From: Alistipes sp.
GTDB lineage: Bacteria; Bacteroidota; Bacteroidia; Bacteroidales; Rikenellaceae
DNA length: 8,594 nt
Assembly: GCA_017934845.1 (NCBI GenBank)
Contig: JAGBIR010000012.1
Location: forward strand, 1-8,594
Direction: 5' to 3'
The notes beneath the pieces are model-generated. The model was not told where the DNA came from. It worked only from the letters and a program-made list of their open reading frames with translations, and made no database searches. Every line of letters starts with the position of its first letter. Within the stretch, counting starts at the first letter, position 1. Below are positions 1 through 6,737 of this stretch, piece after piece. The translations under genes were made by a program, and so were the position numbers.

Positions 1-96
1 AAAAAAGCGACTCCATCGGCAGAAAACATAATAGATAATACGGCCGTCAGCACAGAGCATTCAGAGGGTTCAAACACATCCTCTGGCGACAGCACG

Positions 97-133
97 ACCG
101 CGCCCTCAACAGACACCATGACCGCGCCCTCAA
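97..133 (+). repeat. 13-bp direct repeat in the possible N-terminal tail of the CPBP protease
   Basis: The sequence accgcgccctcaa occurs at 97-109 and again at 121-133. The 24-bp offset equals eight codons, so both copies read Thr-Ala-Pro-Ser in the protease frame. An in-frame duplication straddling the ATG at 118 suggests the stretch before that ATG is also translated, as part of a low-complexity cytosolic tail. This is a small piece of evidence, not proof. Confidence 0.6.
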
Positions 134-981
134 ACGAGAAGAAAACGAAGTCGCACCGACCTCCATTTTGGGGCGATGTCGTTGTGATGATTTTACTATT
201 TTTTCTTACACAATTTGCCGGCACTTTAATCTCAAACGCCATAGGTCTTACACCCTCGATTTCGGCACTCGACGGAGGGCTTTCACAGGAGGCAATAGAC
301 GAGGCTTCGGCGGAGGCTGCATCGCGCTACATAGCCTGCTCGTTCTCCTTTGCTATGGTGCTGTGCCTCATCCTCTTATCGCTTTATCGCAAATGGCGTG
401 GCTGGGGTCGTATAATCACCATTCGCACACCCGGTTGGGCTACATCTTTCCGCCTGCTTTGCGCCTATGCTTTGATGTGGTGTTTCTCTATCGCAACAGA
501 GCCTTTTGCAGCACTTCTGGGCGAAGCTCCCGAGCAGGTAATGCAGGGTGGATGGCTGCTCTTTTCGGCGGTGATTATTGCGCCAATTTTCGAGGAGACT
601 CTCTTCCGCGGATACATCGCCGGCACGCTCCGCAAAGCCTATGGAGCGGTTGCCGCATGGATCGTATCTTCACTCCTCTTTGGCTTGGCTCACGGCGCGC
701 CCTCGACGGCCCTTACAGCCTTCTTTAGCGGTCTTATTCTCTGCTACTGCTATATGCGTCATCGTTCGCTGGTTATGGCCATCCTGCTCCACGCGATGAA
801 CAACGCCACGGCCTGCTTTATGATAAACATCGGCATTGGCGACAGCTCGATGCGCCAACTCATAGCCAACGACCAGATATATTGGATTGTTTTTGCACTA
901 TGTCTGAGCATCTCGATTATAGCCATTGCGCGTATGTGGCAGAACATAAAATCGCTCGAAAACAACAAATATCTGCCTTAA
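118..981 (+). CDS. CPBP family intramembrane metalloprotease (CAAX protease/bacteriocin-processing type), 5' end uncertain
   Basis: This is a polytopic membrane protein carrying the three conserved motifs of the CPBP (Abi/type II CAAX protease-like) family. Numbered from the ATG at 118, they are EETLFR at residues 159-164, FGLAH with H192, and HAMNN with H225 and N229. In this family these Glu and His residues line the active site inside the membrane. Several hydrophobic segments are visible, at about 20-42, 72-90, 110-130, 145-157, 178-190, 198-212 and 250-272. The physiological substrate cannot be told from sequence; family members process prenylated proteins or peptides, or serve in bacteriocin self-immunity. 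The ATG at 118 has no evident ribosome site. The same frame is open back to position 1 with no stop and no ATG, GTG or TTG, and encodes a Ser/Thr-rich hydrophilic stretch, so the real start may lie left of the window. The gene ends in TAA, and 64 bp separate it from the next gene. Confidence 0.88.
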   Translation: MTAPSNEKKTKSHRPPFWGDVVVMILLFFLTQFAGTLISNAIGLTPSISALDGGLSQEAIDEASAEAASRYIACSFSFAMVLCLILLSLYRKWRGWGRIITIRTPGWATSFRLLCAYALMWCFSIATEPFAALLGEAPEQVMQGGWLLFSAVIIAPIFEETLFRGYIAGTLRKAYGAVAAWIVSSLLFGLAHGAPSTALTAFFSGLILCYCYMRHRSLVMAILLHAMNNATACFMINIGIGDSSMRQLIANDQIYWIVFALCLSISIIAIARMWQNIKSLENNKYLP

Positions 982-1007
982 ACGTAATAATATCGGTAAA
1001 GAGTGCG

Positions 1008-1035
1008 TTTATTTCAAGTAAAAAAACTATCTTTG
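1008..1035 (+). promoter_or_regulatory. Candidate Bacteroidota promoter for the foldase/OstA cluster
   Basis: TATCTTTG at 1028-1035 matches the Bacteroidota -7 element TAnnTTTG exactly. A weak -33 candidate, TTTA, lies at 1008-1011. If the element is used with usual spacing, transcription would start near 1042, only a few bases before the ATG at 1046, giving an almost leaderless message. The match could be chance in A/T-rich intergenic DNA. Confidence 0.45.
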
Positions 1036-1045
1036 TCCGATTATT

Positions 1046-1993
1046 ATGCGCCGATTTATAAAAATATCGACTCTTCTTGCCGTTGCATTGAGCATCTCGT
1101 GCCGCGAACTTCCCGACTATTTAGTCGGGAGTAATACTGTTGCGCGCGTAGGCAAGCGCGAACTTTCAACGACCGAAATCAAGGAGGCAATGCCCGCAGG
1201 TCTTACAGGCGAGGATAGCCTTGCCTTTACCCAACTCTACATCGACAAATGGCTTATCCGCCAGCTCAAAATCGAGGAGGCCGACCAGCTATTCTCTTCA
1301 TCAGAGGAGGATATCGAACGTCTGGTTGAGGAGTATCGCCAGTCGCTTCTTATGCGAAAGGTTGATCAATACTATGTCGATGAGCAGATGAGCGAAGATT
1401 TCTCGGATGAGGATATTGCCGAGTATTACAACACCCACAAAGCCGATTTTACACTCGACCGTACGCTTATCAAGGGCCGTATCGTGCGTCTCGACGAGAA
1501 TTATCGCCAGCGCACCAAACTCAAGGAGCAGATGAAGCGCGCCTCGAATTCGCCGAGTGCCGACAAGACCTTCATCGATATGTGCGAGAAGAATAACTTC
1601 CCTATTTTCGACCATCGTACCGAGTGGATTAATCTTACCGACTTTTTGGCCTACCTGCCCATCGTTCGTCAGCAGGATTATAGCGAATTGCTCAACACAT
1701 TGGGCGTTCAGGAGATGAAGGATAACACATCGCGCTATTACTTCGAACTTACGTCGGTATGCGGCAAGGGTAATGTTGCTCCACTCGAGATTGTAAAGGA
1801 TAACATCCGTCGCATACTTATCACCCAGCGTCGTAGCGAAATTATCAAGAGCCACGAGCAGGCTATCGTTAGCGATGCCTTTGCCAATGGCCACGCCCGC
1901 ATCTATAAATCGCCCACCAAGGCAAGCACTCCGACCGAAACATCGGCCGACACCACTGCGAGCGATACGAACATCACAAACGAGCAGAACTAA
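1046..1993 (+). CDS. SurA-like periplasmic foldase lipoprotein (peptidyl-prolyl isomerase-related, degenerate parvulin region)
   Basis: The 315-residue product begins with a lipoprotein signal (basic MRR, hydrophobic core, then S-I-S-C with C19 as the likely lipidated Cys). It is therefore expected to sit in the periplasm, anchored to a membrane. Residues about 30-130 are helical and charged, resembling the N-terminal chaperone region of SurA/PpiD/PrsA proteins, including a motif of the form D-E-D-I-A-E-Y-Y that commonly precedes the isomerase domain. Residues about 140-245 occupy the parvulin position but lack the recognisable GGxLG and GxHI motifs, so isomerase activity is doubtful. Residues about 247-290 form the C-terminal helix usual in SurA relatives. 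The tail from about 293 is rich in Ser and Thr and probably disordered. The gene stops with TAA, 27 bp before the full-size SurA homologue, with which it is probably co-transcribed. Bacteroidales often carry such foldase genes in a row; chaperoning of outer-membrane proteins is the likely role. Confidence 0.75.
   Translation: MRRFIKISTLLAVALSISCRELPDYLVGSNTVARVGKRELSTTEIKEAMPAGLTGEDSLAFTQLYIDKWLIRQLKIEEADQLFSSSEEDIERLVEEYRQSLLMRKVDQYYVDEQMSEDFSDEDIAEYYNTHKADFTLDRTLIKGRIVRLDENYRQRTKLKEQMKRASNSPSADKTFIDMCEKNNFPIFDHRTEWINLTDFLAYLPIVRQQDYSELLNTLGVQEMKDNTSRYYFELTSVCGKGNVAPLEIVKDNIRRILITQRRSEIIKSHEQAIVSDAFANGHARIYKSPTKASTPTETSADTTASDTNITNEQN
1111..1130 (+). repeat. Perfect inverted repeat (8-bp stem, 4-nt loop) inside the foldase lipoprotein gene
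   Basis: TCCCGACT at 1111-1118 and AGTCGGGA at 1123-1130 are exact reverse complements separated by ATTT. The hairpin covers codons 22-29, just after the lipobox Cys. No T-tract follows, so it is not a standard intrinsic terminator. It could be a chance palindrome or an mRNA structure affecting early translation or decay. Confidence 0.7.
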
Positions 1994-2020
1994 TTTGAAT
2001 TAAAAGAAAAACGAAGATAT

Positions 2021-3442
2021 ATGTTTAACAAAAGAAGTTTTACAGCAATTCTAACCATCAGCCTAATGTTGGTTGCTGGTATCATTACAGCACAACGCCG
2101 TCAGGTCGTATTGGATCGTGTCGTCGCTATAGTCGGAGGATCGGCAATCCTCTATTCCGAGGTTGTCGAGATTGCCGACCAACTCGTTCAGCAACGTCGT
2201 GAGGCGGGTTACACCTCCGACCGTGACCCTATGAACGAAGGTCTGGAGGAGTTGATGAAGCAGAAGTTGCTCTACAACCAATCTCTCATCGACTCAATCC
2301 CCGTGGGTGGCGATGTAAACGCCTTTGTCGAGGAGCAGTTGCAGGCAATGATTGCCGAGGCCGGCTCAATTGCCGACTTCGAGCGTATGCAGCACATGCC
2401 CATCTTCAACTATCGCGAGATTCTGCGTCAGAAAATCACCGAGCAGGAGGGTGCGCAGGCAATGCAACGCCACGTGGTGAGCGACATCACGGTTACCCCG
2501 GGTGAGGTCGAGCGTTTCTTCGACACACTTACCATCGAGGAGTTGCCCATCATCCCCGATCAGTATGTCTATGCCCATATCGTTCGCTACCCCTCATCAC
2601 AGGAGGAGGCCAAGCAACGTACACGCGAGCGATTGCTCGAGATGCGTGAGCGTATCATCACAGGCAAATCCACCATGCCCATTTTGGCTCGTACCTACTC
2701 TGTCGATCCGGGATCGGCTATTCGCGGTGGAGAGTTGGATCCCACGCCGCTCGAGCAGTTGGCATAGCCCTTTGCCGATGCGTTGGAGAAGCTCAAGCCC
2801 GGTCAGATTTCGGAGGTTGTTGAGACCGAGTATGGTTTCCACATCATCGAGCTTTTGGAGGAGCCAAAGAATAAGCTCTATCACTTCCGCCACATCCTTC
2901 TCCGTCCTACATTTACAACCGACGAGTTGATGGCTCCGGTTAATATGCTCGATAGCCTTGCCAAGCAGATTCGTGCCGACTCTATCACGTTTGAGGAGGC
3001 TGCGCTGAAATACTCCGAGGATAAACACTCGAAGATGAATGGAGGTGTGGTAACTAACCACGATATCTTGATGAGCAACCCCAGCTACTCGAACGTGAAA
3101 CTCTCTCGTTCGAAGTTCAAGGCCGAGGATTTTGGTTACGGTCTTGGCCAGCAGGATTATATGAACATCATGAGAATGAATGTTGGCGACGTATCCAATG
3201 CCTATATGACCGAGGATATCCGTGCCAACAATATAGGCAAGATTATCAAGCTGCTGGAGATTATTCCTACCCATCCGGCATCGCTCACCGACGACTACAT
3301 CGAGATCGAGCGAATGGCTCTCAATGCCAAGCAGGAGAAGATTTTCAACGCTTGGATGAAGGAGAAGATCGAGGGATTCTACATCTTTATCGATCCCGAA
3401 TTCCGTGATGGCGAGTTCACGTTCCCCAATTGGGTTAAATAA
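2021..3442 (+). pseudogene. surA: SurA-type periplasmic chaperone with two parvulin domains, interrupted by an in-frame TAG
   Basis: Read through the amber codon, this is a full-length SurA homologue of 473 residues, a normal size for the family. A signal peptide is seen at 1-24, with cleavage before Q25. An N-terminal chaperone region spans about 25-165 (starting with the typical V-x-D-R-V-V-A-I-V-G). Parvulin domain 1 covers about 179-280, with the conserved A-H-I near H186, G-G-E-L, and G-F-H-I near H274. Parvulin domain 2 covers about 288-390, with H-I-L-L near H291. A C-terminal helix is rich in Met, Lys and Glu. SurA escorts beta-barrel proteins to the outer membrane, including the LPS translocon. 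Codon 249 is TAG (2765-2767), inside parvulin 1. The frame does not shift, and strong homology resumes at once (P-F-A-D-A-L-E-K-L-K-P-G), so the ATG at 2783 is a Met inside the domain, not a real start. Without suppression only 248 residues are made, losing half of parvulin 1 and everything after it. It could be a true nonsense mutation, a sequencing or assembly error, or a suppressed codon. Natural termination is TAA at 3440-3442. Confidence 0.85.
2765..2767 (+). other. In-frame amber (TAG) codon within surA
   Basis: The codon lies between GCA (Ala248) and CCC (Pro250) of the surA frame and is followed by C. One base change separates TAG from AAG, GAG or CAG, all frequent codons in this window. 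The other complete genes here all end in TAA, and no other in-frame TAG occurs in the roughly 2,600 codons I could read, which argues against wholesale TAG reassignment. Confidence 0.9.
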
Positions 3443-3447
3443 CAATT

Positions 3448-3452
3448 AGGAG
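3448..3452 (+). promoter_or_regulatory. Shine-Dalgarno site supporting the GTG start of the OstA-like gene
   Basis: AGGAG lies 9 nt before the GTG at 3462. A stop codon in the same frame at 3447-3449 rules out any start further upstream, and the protein begins with a clean signal peptide from this GTG. A recognisable Shine-Dalgarno sequence is notable because the other genes here have weak or absent ones. Confidence 0.65.
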
Positions 3453-3461
3453 TCTTTAGTC

Positions 3462-6266
3462 GTGCGCCGAATAATTACTATATCAATCATCGTCTCGGTC
3501 TTTGCCGGATTGCTGTTTGCCCAGGAGGTAACCTTTACGCGTGCCTTGCTCGAGGAGAGCAGTGCCGAGGTGGCTTCGTTGCAGACAGCGCGTGCTGCAC
3601 AGAGCCAGAAGGCTCGTTCGGGAAAGAGTGCCAAGCCCCAACGTCGTCGAATTGACTTTATGGCCGACTACGTAAGCCCCTACAATCAGGGAGGCGATAG
3701 CGTGGTTTACTTCACAGGCAACTTTGCCGCCCACCATAACGGAGCCGTTATTGCCTGCGATAGTGCCGTACGCTTCAACGATACGAAGTGGGGATTCTAT
3801 GGCGATGTCATAATCAACCAAGATTCAATCTACATCTATGGCGATAGCGCGAAATATGATGGCGACGCTAATATTGCCGAGGTTTTTGCCCCTATCGTAA
3901 AGGTTGTCGATGGCGATGCGCTGCTCTATACCTATAACTTCAGTTTCAATACAGCCGAGAAGATTGGTACCTATACGGGTGGCGGCGTGCTGGTTCATGA
4001 CAACGATATTTTGGAGTCACAACGAGGCTACTACTACTCGGATACCCACGATATTATATGCGTCGAGGATGTCGAGATTCACGGTTCGAACTACGATACG
4101 AAGAGCGACTCGGTAATTTATAATACCGATACGAAGTTCGCCCGCTTCTTTACCAATAGCGAGATTTGGGATGTCGATGGAACATACCTCTCGGCAAACG
4201 AGGGCTTCTACGACAATGCTCTAAATATGTATAAGGTGACGCTCAACGGCTATATCCTCTCCGAAAAACAGGAGGTTTGGGGCGATACACTCACCTACTT
4301 CCGTAGCCACGAGCACGTTATTGCCGAGGGCAATATCCAGATGGACGATACCGAGCAGAAGATTCTTGCCTTTGGCGACTATGCCGAGTACTGGGGTCTC
4401 GAGAAGAGCGCGTTGCTCACTCGTAATCCAGTCGCTATCGGCTACGATACAACCGAGAGCGACAGCATATTTATCAGTGCCGACACAATGCGCTTTAATA
4501 CCATTTCGCGCCTTGCCGAAGAGCGCGCAGCTCTGCGTAAAGCTATTGCCGACTCTATCGCTCAAGCCGACTCTATCGCCAAAGCTCGTGCCGAGTTAAT
4601 CCGTATCCGCGAGGAGCGTCTGGCCGAGAAGGCAAAGCAGGATTCGTTGGCGTTGATAGCCCAGCGGACTGCCGAATTTGAGGCTCGCGAGCAGGCTCTC
4701 CAGGACTCACTCGATGCCGTTGAACTCGCAGCCAAAGAGGCTCAAAAAGCAGCCGAGCAGGAGCAGCAGCGCGCAGCAGAACAGGCCCAGCAGGCCGAGG
4801 TAGCTCAAAATGTCTCTACGGAGCAAACCGAACAAGCTGCAACGACCGCGGATAACAACGCTTCGGCCGACAATAAGAAATCTTCGGAAAGGAGAGCCGA
4901 AAAGAGTTCAAAGAAGGGCGCAGAAAAAGATAAGAACGCCACCAAACAAGACGGTGCCGACAACAAACCTCTCGCCGAGCAGGCCGACACCGTAAACAAT
5001 GCGGCCACACTGGCGCAGGACTCGCTGGCGGTTGACTCATTGGCTACCGATTCATTGCGACTGGACTCTATGGCTATCGATACAGCCAATATGACCATCA
5101 AGCAGCTGCGCAAATATGCCAAGGAGCAGGCAAAACTCGAGAAGGCAAATATCAAGAAAGCAAAGGCCAAAGCACGCAAACTGATGCTCGACTCAATAGG
5201 TCTGTTGCGCCGCGCAAAGGCCGTGGAGCTATATAAACGCCAGCAGCAGATAGACCTCAAACGCTATACCCGCGACTCATTGCGTCGCGCCAATAAACGC
5301 GCAAAGCTTTTGGCCAAGGGCCGCGACGTATCGGCACTCGACTCATTGGATTCGCTGGCATCGATGGAGCGTCAACGACTTATGACCGACTCGTTGCAAA
5401 AGGATTCTATGGCCAAGAACTTGCTGGCACAGGATTCAATGGCGACCGACTCGCTCTCTGGCGCAATGACGGCCGATTCATTAGCCGCCGACTCATTGGC
5501 AACCGACTCTACGCAGGTTGATAGCCTCTATCGCGTTGTCAAGGCCTACCGCAAGGTGCGCATTTTCCGTAAGGATGTGCAGGCCATCTGCGACTCACTT
5601 GTCAGCAGCACGACCGACTCTATAATACATATGTACTTCGAACCTGTCTTGTGGAATGGCACCAACCAGATTGCTTCGGCGCAACTCGATGCCTATACCC
5701 AGAATCAGCAGATTCTGCGCGCCGAGTTCCTCGAGAATCCTATAATGGTGTCGGAGGTCGATACAAGTTACTACAATCAGGTGACGGGCAAGACCATGAC
5801 GGCCCATTTCGCCAATAACGAGATATATCGTAACGATGTTGACGGTAACGTGCAGACCATCTATTTCCAACGCGAGGATGAGAGGTCGGCCGTCGTCACG
5901 GAGTTTGTCTATTTGGAGGGCGCGTCGGCAACGTTCTATATCGAGAATCGCGATGTTGTGGCCATCACCTATCGTAACGATGTGCCGCTGGAGCTCTACC
6001 CCATCGCCCTTATTCCCGAGAACCAGATGCGTAAGCTGCCTAATTTCAAGTGGGTACCCGAACTGCGACCAACGCGCGAGAATATCTTTAATCGTACGAT
6101 ACGCCCCTCGCGCCGTGCCGAGAGTGCCTCACACCAACGCCCGACATTCCGAATTGTCGAGAAGATGGACCGTTTCAAGGAGCGACTCTTGGAGCAGGGC
6201 CTCTGGATGGACCGCGAGGACGAACTCAAACCCGACATCGTCGAATGGCGCGACACCCGCGACTAA
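3462..6266 (+). CDS. OstA/LptA-like LPS-transport protein with a long low-complexity insert
   Basis: The product is a 934-residue secreted protein starting at GTG, with a signal peptide at 1-20 and probable cleavage before Q21. Residues about 60-343 consist of repeated short beta segments of the type G-D-S-V-x-Y and A-x-G-N-I, characteristic of the OstA/LptA beta-jellyroll fold that binds lipid A in the periplasm. The last 240 residues, from about 694 (Y-R-K-V-R-I-F-R), continue this beta-rich domain and end in a charged tail. Between them, about 347-693 is an insert rich in Ala, Glu, Lys, Gln, Asp and Ser with one Pro by my reading. It holds Glu/Lys/Arg helical stretches and about 19 Asp-Ser-(Leu/Met/Ile) motifs. 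Bacteroidota homologues as I remember them pass from the D-x-x-x-x-A-D-T motif to the K-V-R-F motif with a much shorter link. The gene starts 19 bp after surA, so it is probably in the same operon, which fits SurA-assisted assembly of the LPS export machine. Direct lipid binding is inferred from the family. Confidence 0.85.
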   Translation: MRRIITISIIVSVFAGLLFAQEVTFTRALLEESSAEVASLQTARAAQSQKARSGKSAKPQRRRIDFMADYVSPYNQGGDSVVYFTGNFAAHHNGAVIACDSAVRFNDTKWGFYGDVIINQDSIYIYGDSAKYDGDANIAEVFAPIVKVVDGDALLYTYNFSFNTAEKIGTYTGGGVLVHDNDILESQRGYYYSDTHDIICVEDVEIHGSNYDTKSDSVIYNTDTKFARFFTNSEIWDVDGTYLSANEGFYDNALNMYKVTLNGYILSEKQEVWGDTLTYFRSHEHVIAEGNIQMDDTEQKILAFGDYAEYWGLEKSALLTRNPVAIGYDTTESDSIFISADTMRFNTISRLAEERAALRKAIADSIAQADSIAKARAELIRIREERLAEKAKQDSLALIAQRTAEFEAREQALQDSLDAVELAAKEAQKAAEQEQQRAAEQAQQAEVAQNVSTEQTEQAATTADNNASADNKKSSERRAEKSSKKGAEKDKNATKQDGADNKPLAEQADTVNNAATLAQDSLAVDSLATDSLRLDSMAIDTANMTIKQLRKYAKEQAKLEKANIKKAKAKARKLMLDSIGLLRRAKAVELYKRQQQIDLKRYTRDSLRRANKRAKLLAKGRDVSALDSLDSLASMERQRLMTDSLQKDSMAKNLLAQDSMATDSLSGAMTADSLAADSLATDSTQVDSLYRVVKAYRKVRIFRKDVQAICDSLVSSTTDSIIHMYFEPVLWNGTNQIASAQLDAYTQNQQILRAEFLENPIMVSEVDTSYYNQVTGKTMTAHFANNEIYRNDVDGNVQTIYFQREDERSAVVTEFVYLEGASATFYIENRDVVAITYRNDVPLELYPIALIPENQMRKLPNFKWVPELRPTRENIFNRTIRPSRRAESASHQRPTFRIVEKMDRFKERLLEQGLWMDREDELKPDIVEWRDTRD
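4500..5540 (+). repeat. Low-complexity coiled-coil and Asp-Ser-Leu repeat region of the OstA-like gene
   Basis: This DNA encodes residues about 347-693. The first part (to about residue 450) is Ala/Glu/Gln/Arg-rich and probably a long helix. A Lys/Asn/Ser-rich polar stretch follows. Then come clusters of Asp-Ser-Leu-Ala repeats around residues 519-545 and 628-690, separated by a Lys/Arg-rich helical stretch. At DNA level the unit gactcattgg recurs with small changes, which fits growth by slippage or unequal recombination. Confidence 0.75.
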
Positions 6267-6328
6267 AAAGCGGGCCACACGACTCAATAAGCGGCATATC
6301 TGCAACTATGCCCGCAACCAACCCCACA

Positions 6329-6357
6329 CCCCACCTCCCGCGGAGGTGGGGATTTTT
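6329..6357 (+). terminator. Intrinsic terminator after the OstA-like gene
   Basis: CCCCACCTCC at 6329-6338 pairs perfectly with GGAGGTGGGG at 6342-6351, a 10-bp GC-rich stem with a CGC loop. It is followed by ATTTTT at 6352-6357. It lies 62 bp past the ostA-like stop and is a strong Rho-independent terminator ending the envelope-biogenesis transcript. A weaker inverted repeat (GCGGGC at 6270-6275, GCCCGC at 6310-6315) lies just before it. Confidence 0.92.
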
Positions 6358-6381
6358 GTATATAGCAATATCCCACCGAGT

Positions 6382-6413
6382 GTTGTTCGTTTGAAAAACT
6401 TTTCTTAATTTTG
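6382..6413 (+). promoter_or_regulatory. Bacteroidota sigma-ABfr-type promoter for the surface lipoprotein
   Basis: TAATTTTG at 6406-6413 is an exact match to the -7 element TAnnTTTG. A -33 candidate, GTTG, lies at 6382-6385 with a 20-nt spacer, and a second TTTG at 6390-6393 is closer than usual. Transcription would start near 6420, just after the preceding terminator, leaving a leader of about 320 nt before the ATG at 6738. Confidence 0.65.
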
Positions 6414-6737
6414 TAATGTCGTGTGGCTTACGCTGTGCGACGGAACATATTAAGAAAGTGTTTTCTTTTGTCCTTAATCGAAAATGTGGAAGTTTTCAGT
6501 ACAAGAGGGCGAACGAACAGCACTCATTTCTTGTTTAGTTATGGCAAGGGTATTGTACCCTACCCCATACTATTCAAGTGTGGGGTATTGCGTCGTTTAT
6601 TACTGCATAGGTCTTTCCACAACCTTCACATAGATAAACGAAATCGGCTCCACACTTTCTTTTTTATTAACCCCACTATTGAGGAGCGAATAGTAATTTG
6701 GATTGAACTCTAAACGTATAATTTAATACAAATTACT
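6414..6737 (+). other. Non-coding leader region with possible RNA structure
   Basis: I find no credible gene here. A 96-codon frame from the GTG at 6423 resembles nothing and has no ribosome site. Complementary elements include AAGAAA/TTTCTT (6452-6457 with 6462-6467), GGGTA/TACCC (6548-6552 with 6556-6560), TACCCCATAC/GTGTGGGGTA (6561-6570 with 6578-6587, one G-U pair), ACTATT/AATAGT (6675-6680 with 6689-6694) and a long-range TGTGGAA/TTCCACA (6485-6491 with 6615-6621). This may be a regulatory 5' leader. I recognise no known riboswitch. Confidence 0.45.
6548..6587 (+). repeat. Adjacent hairpins sharing interchangeable TACCC/GGGTA arms
   Basis: The first hairpin pairs 6548-6552 with 6556-6560. 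The second pairs 6561-6570 with 6578-6587 around a 7-nt loop. Because both left and right arms contain the same TACCC/GGGTA core, they can re-pair with each other (for example 6556-6560 with 6582-6587). No T-tract follows, so this is not an ordinary terminator. Confidence 0.5.

Noticed and set aside
979..1011. Possible terminator after the CPBP gene (TAAACG pairing with CGTTTA)
   Set aside because: The stem is only 6 bp and A/T-rich, with a 21-nt loop and no T-tract.
2765..2767. Genome-wide reassignment of TAG to an amino acid
   Set aside because: Only one in-frame TAG occurs across all the coding sequence in the window; a reassigned code would be expected to show several.
2783..3442. Separate 219-codon gene starting at the ATG at 2783
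   Set aside because: It is in the same frame as the upstream surA part and begins in the middle of parvulin domain 1 with no ribosome site or signal peptide. It is the C-terminal part of the interrupted surA.
2597..3445. 282-codon minus-strand ORF opposite surA
   Set aside because: It lies antisense to a gene with clear parvulin motifs and arises from the codon bias of the real strand; its translation shows no family features.
6423..6713. 96-codon ORF from a GTG between the terminator and the surface lipoprotein
   Set aside because: It has no ribosome site and no recognisable domain, its composition is unlike the neighbouring genes, and it overlaps the putative leader hairpins.
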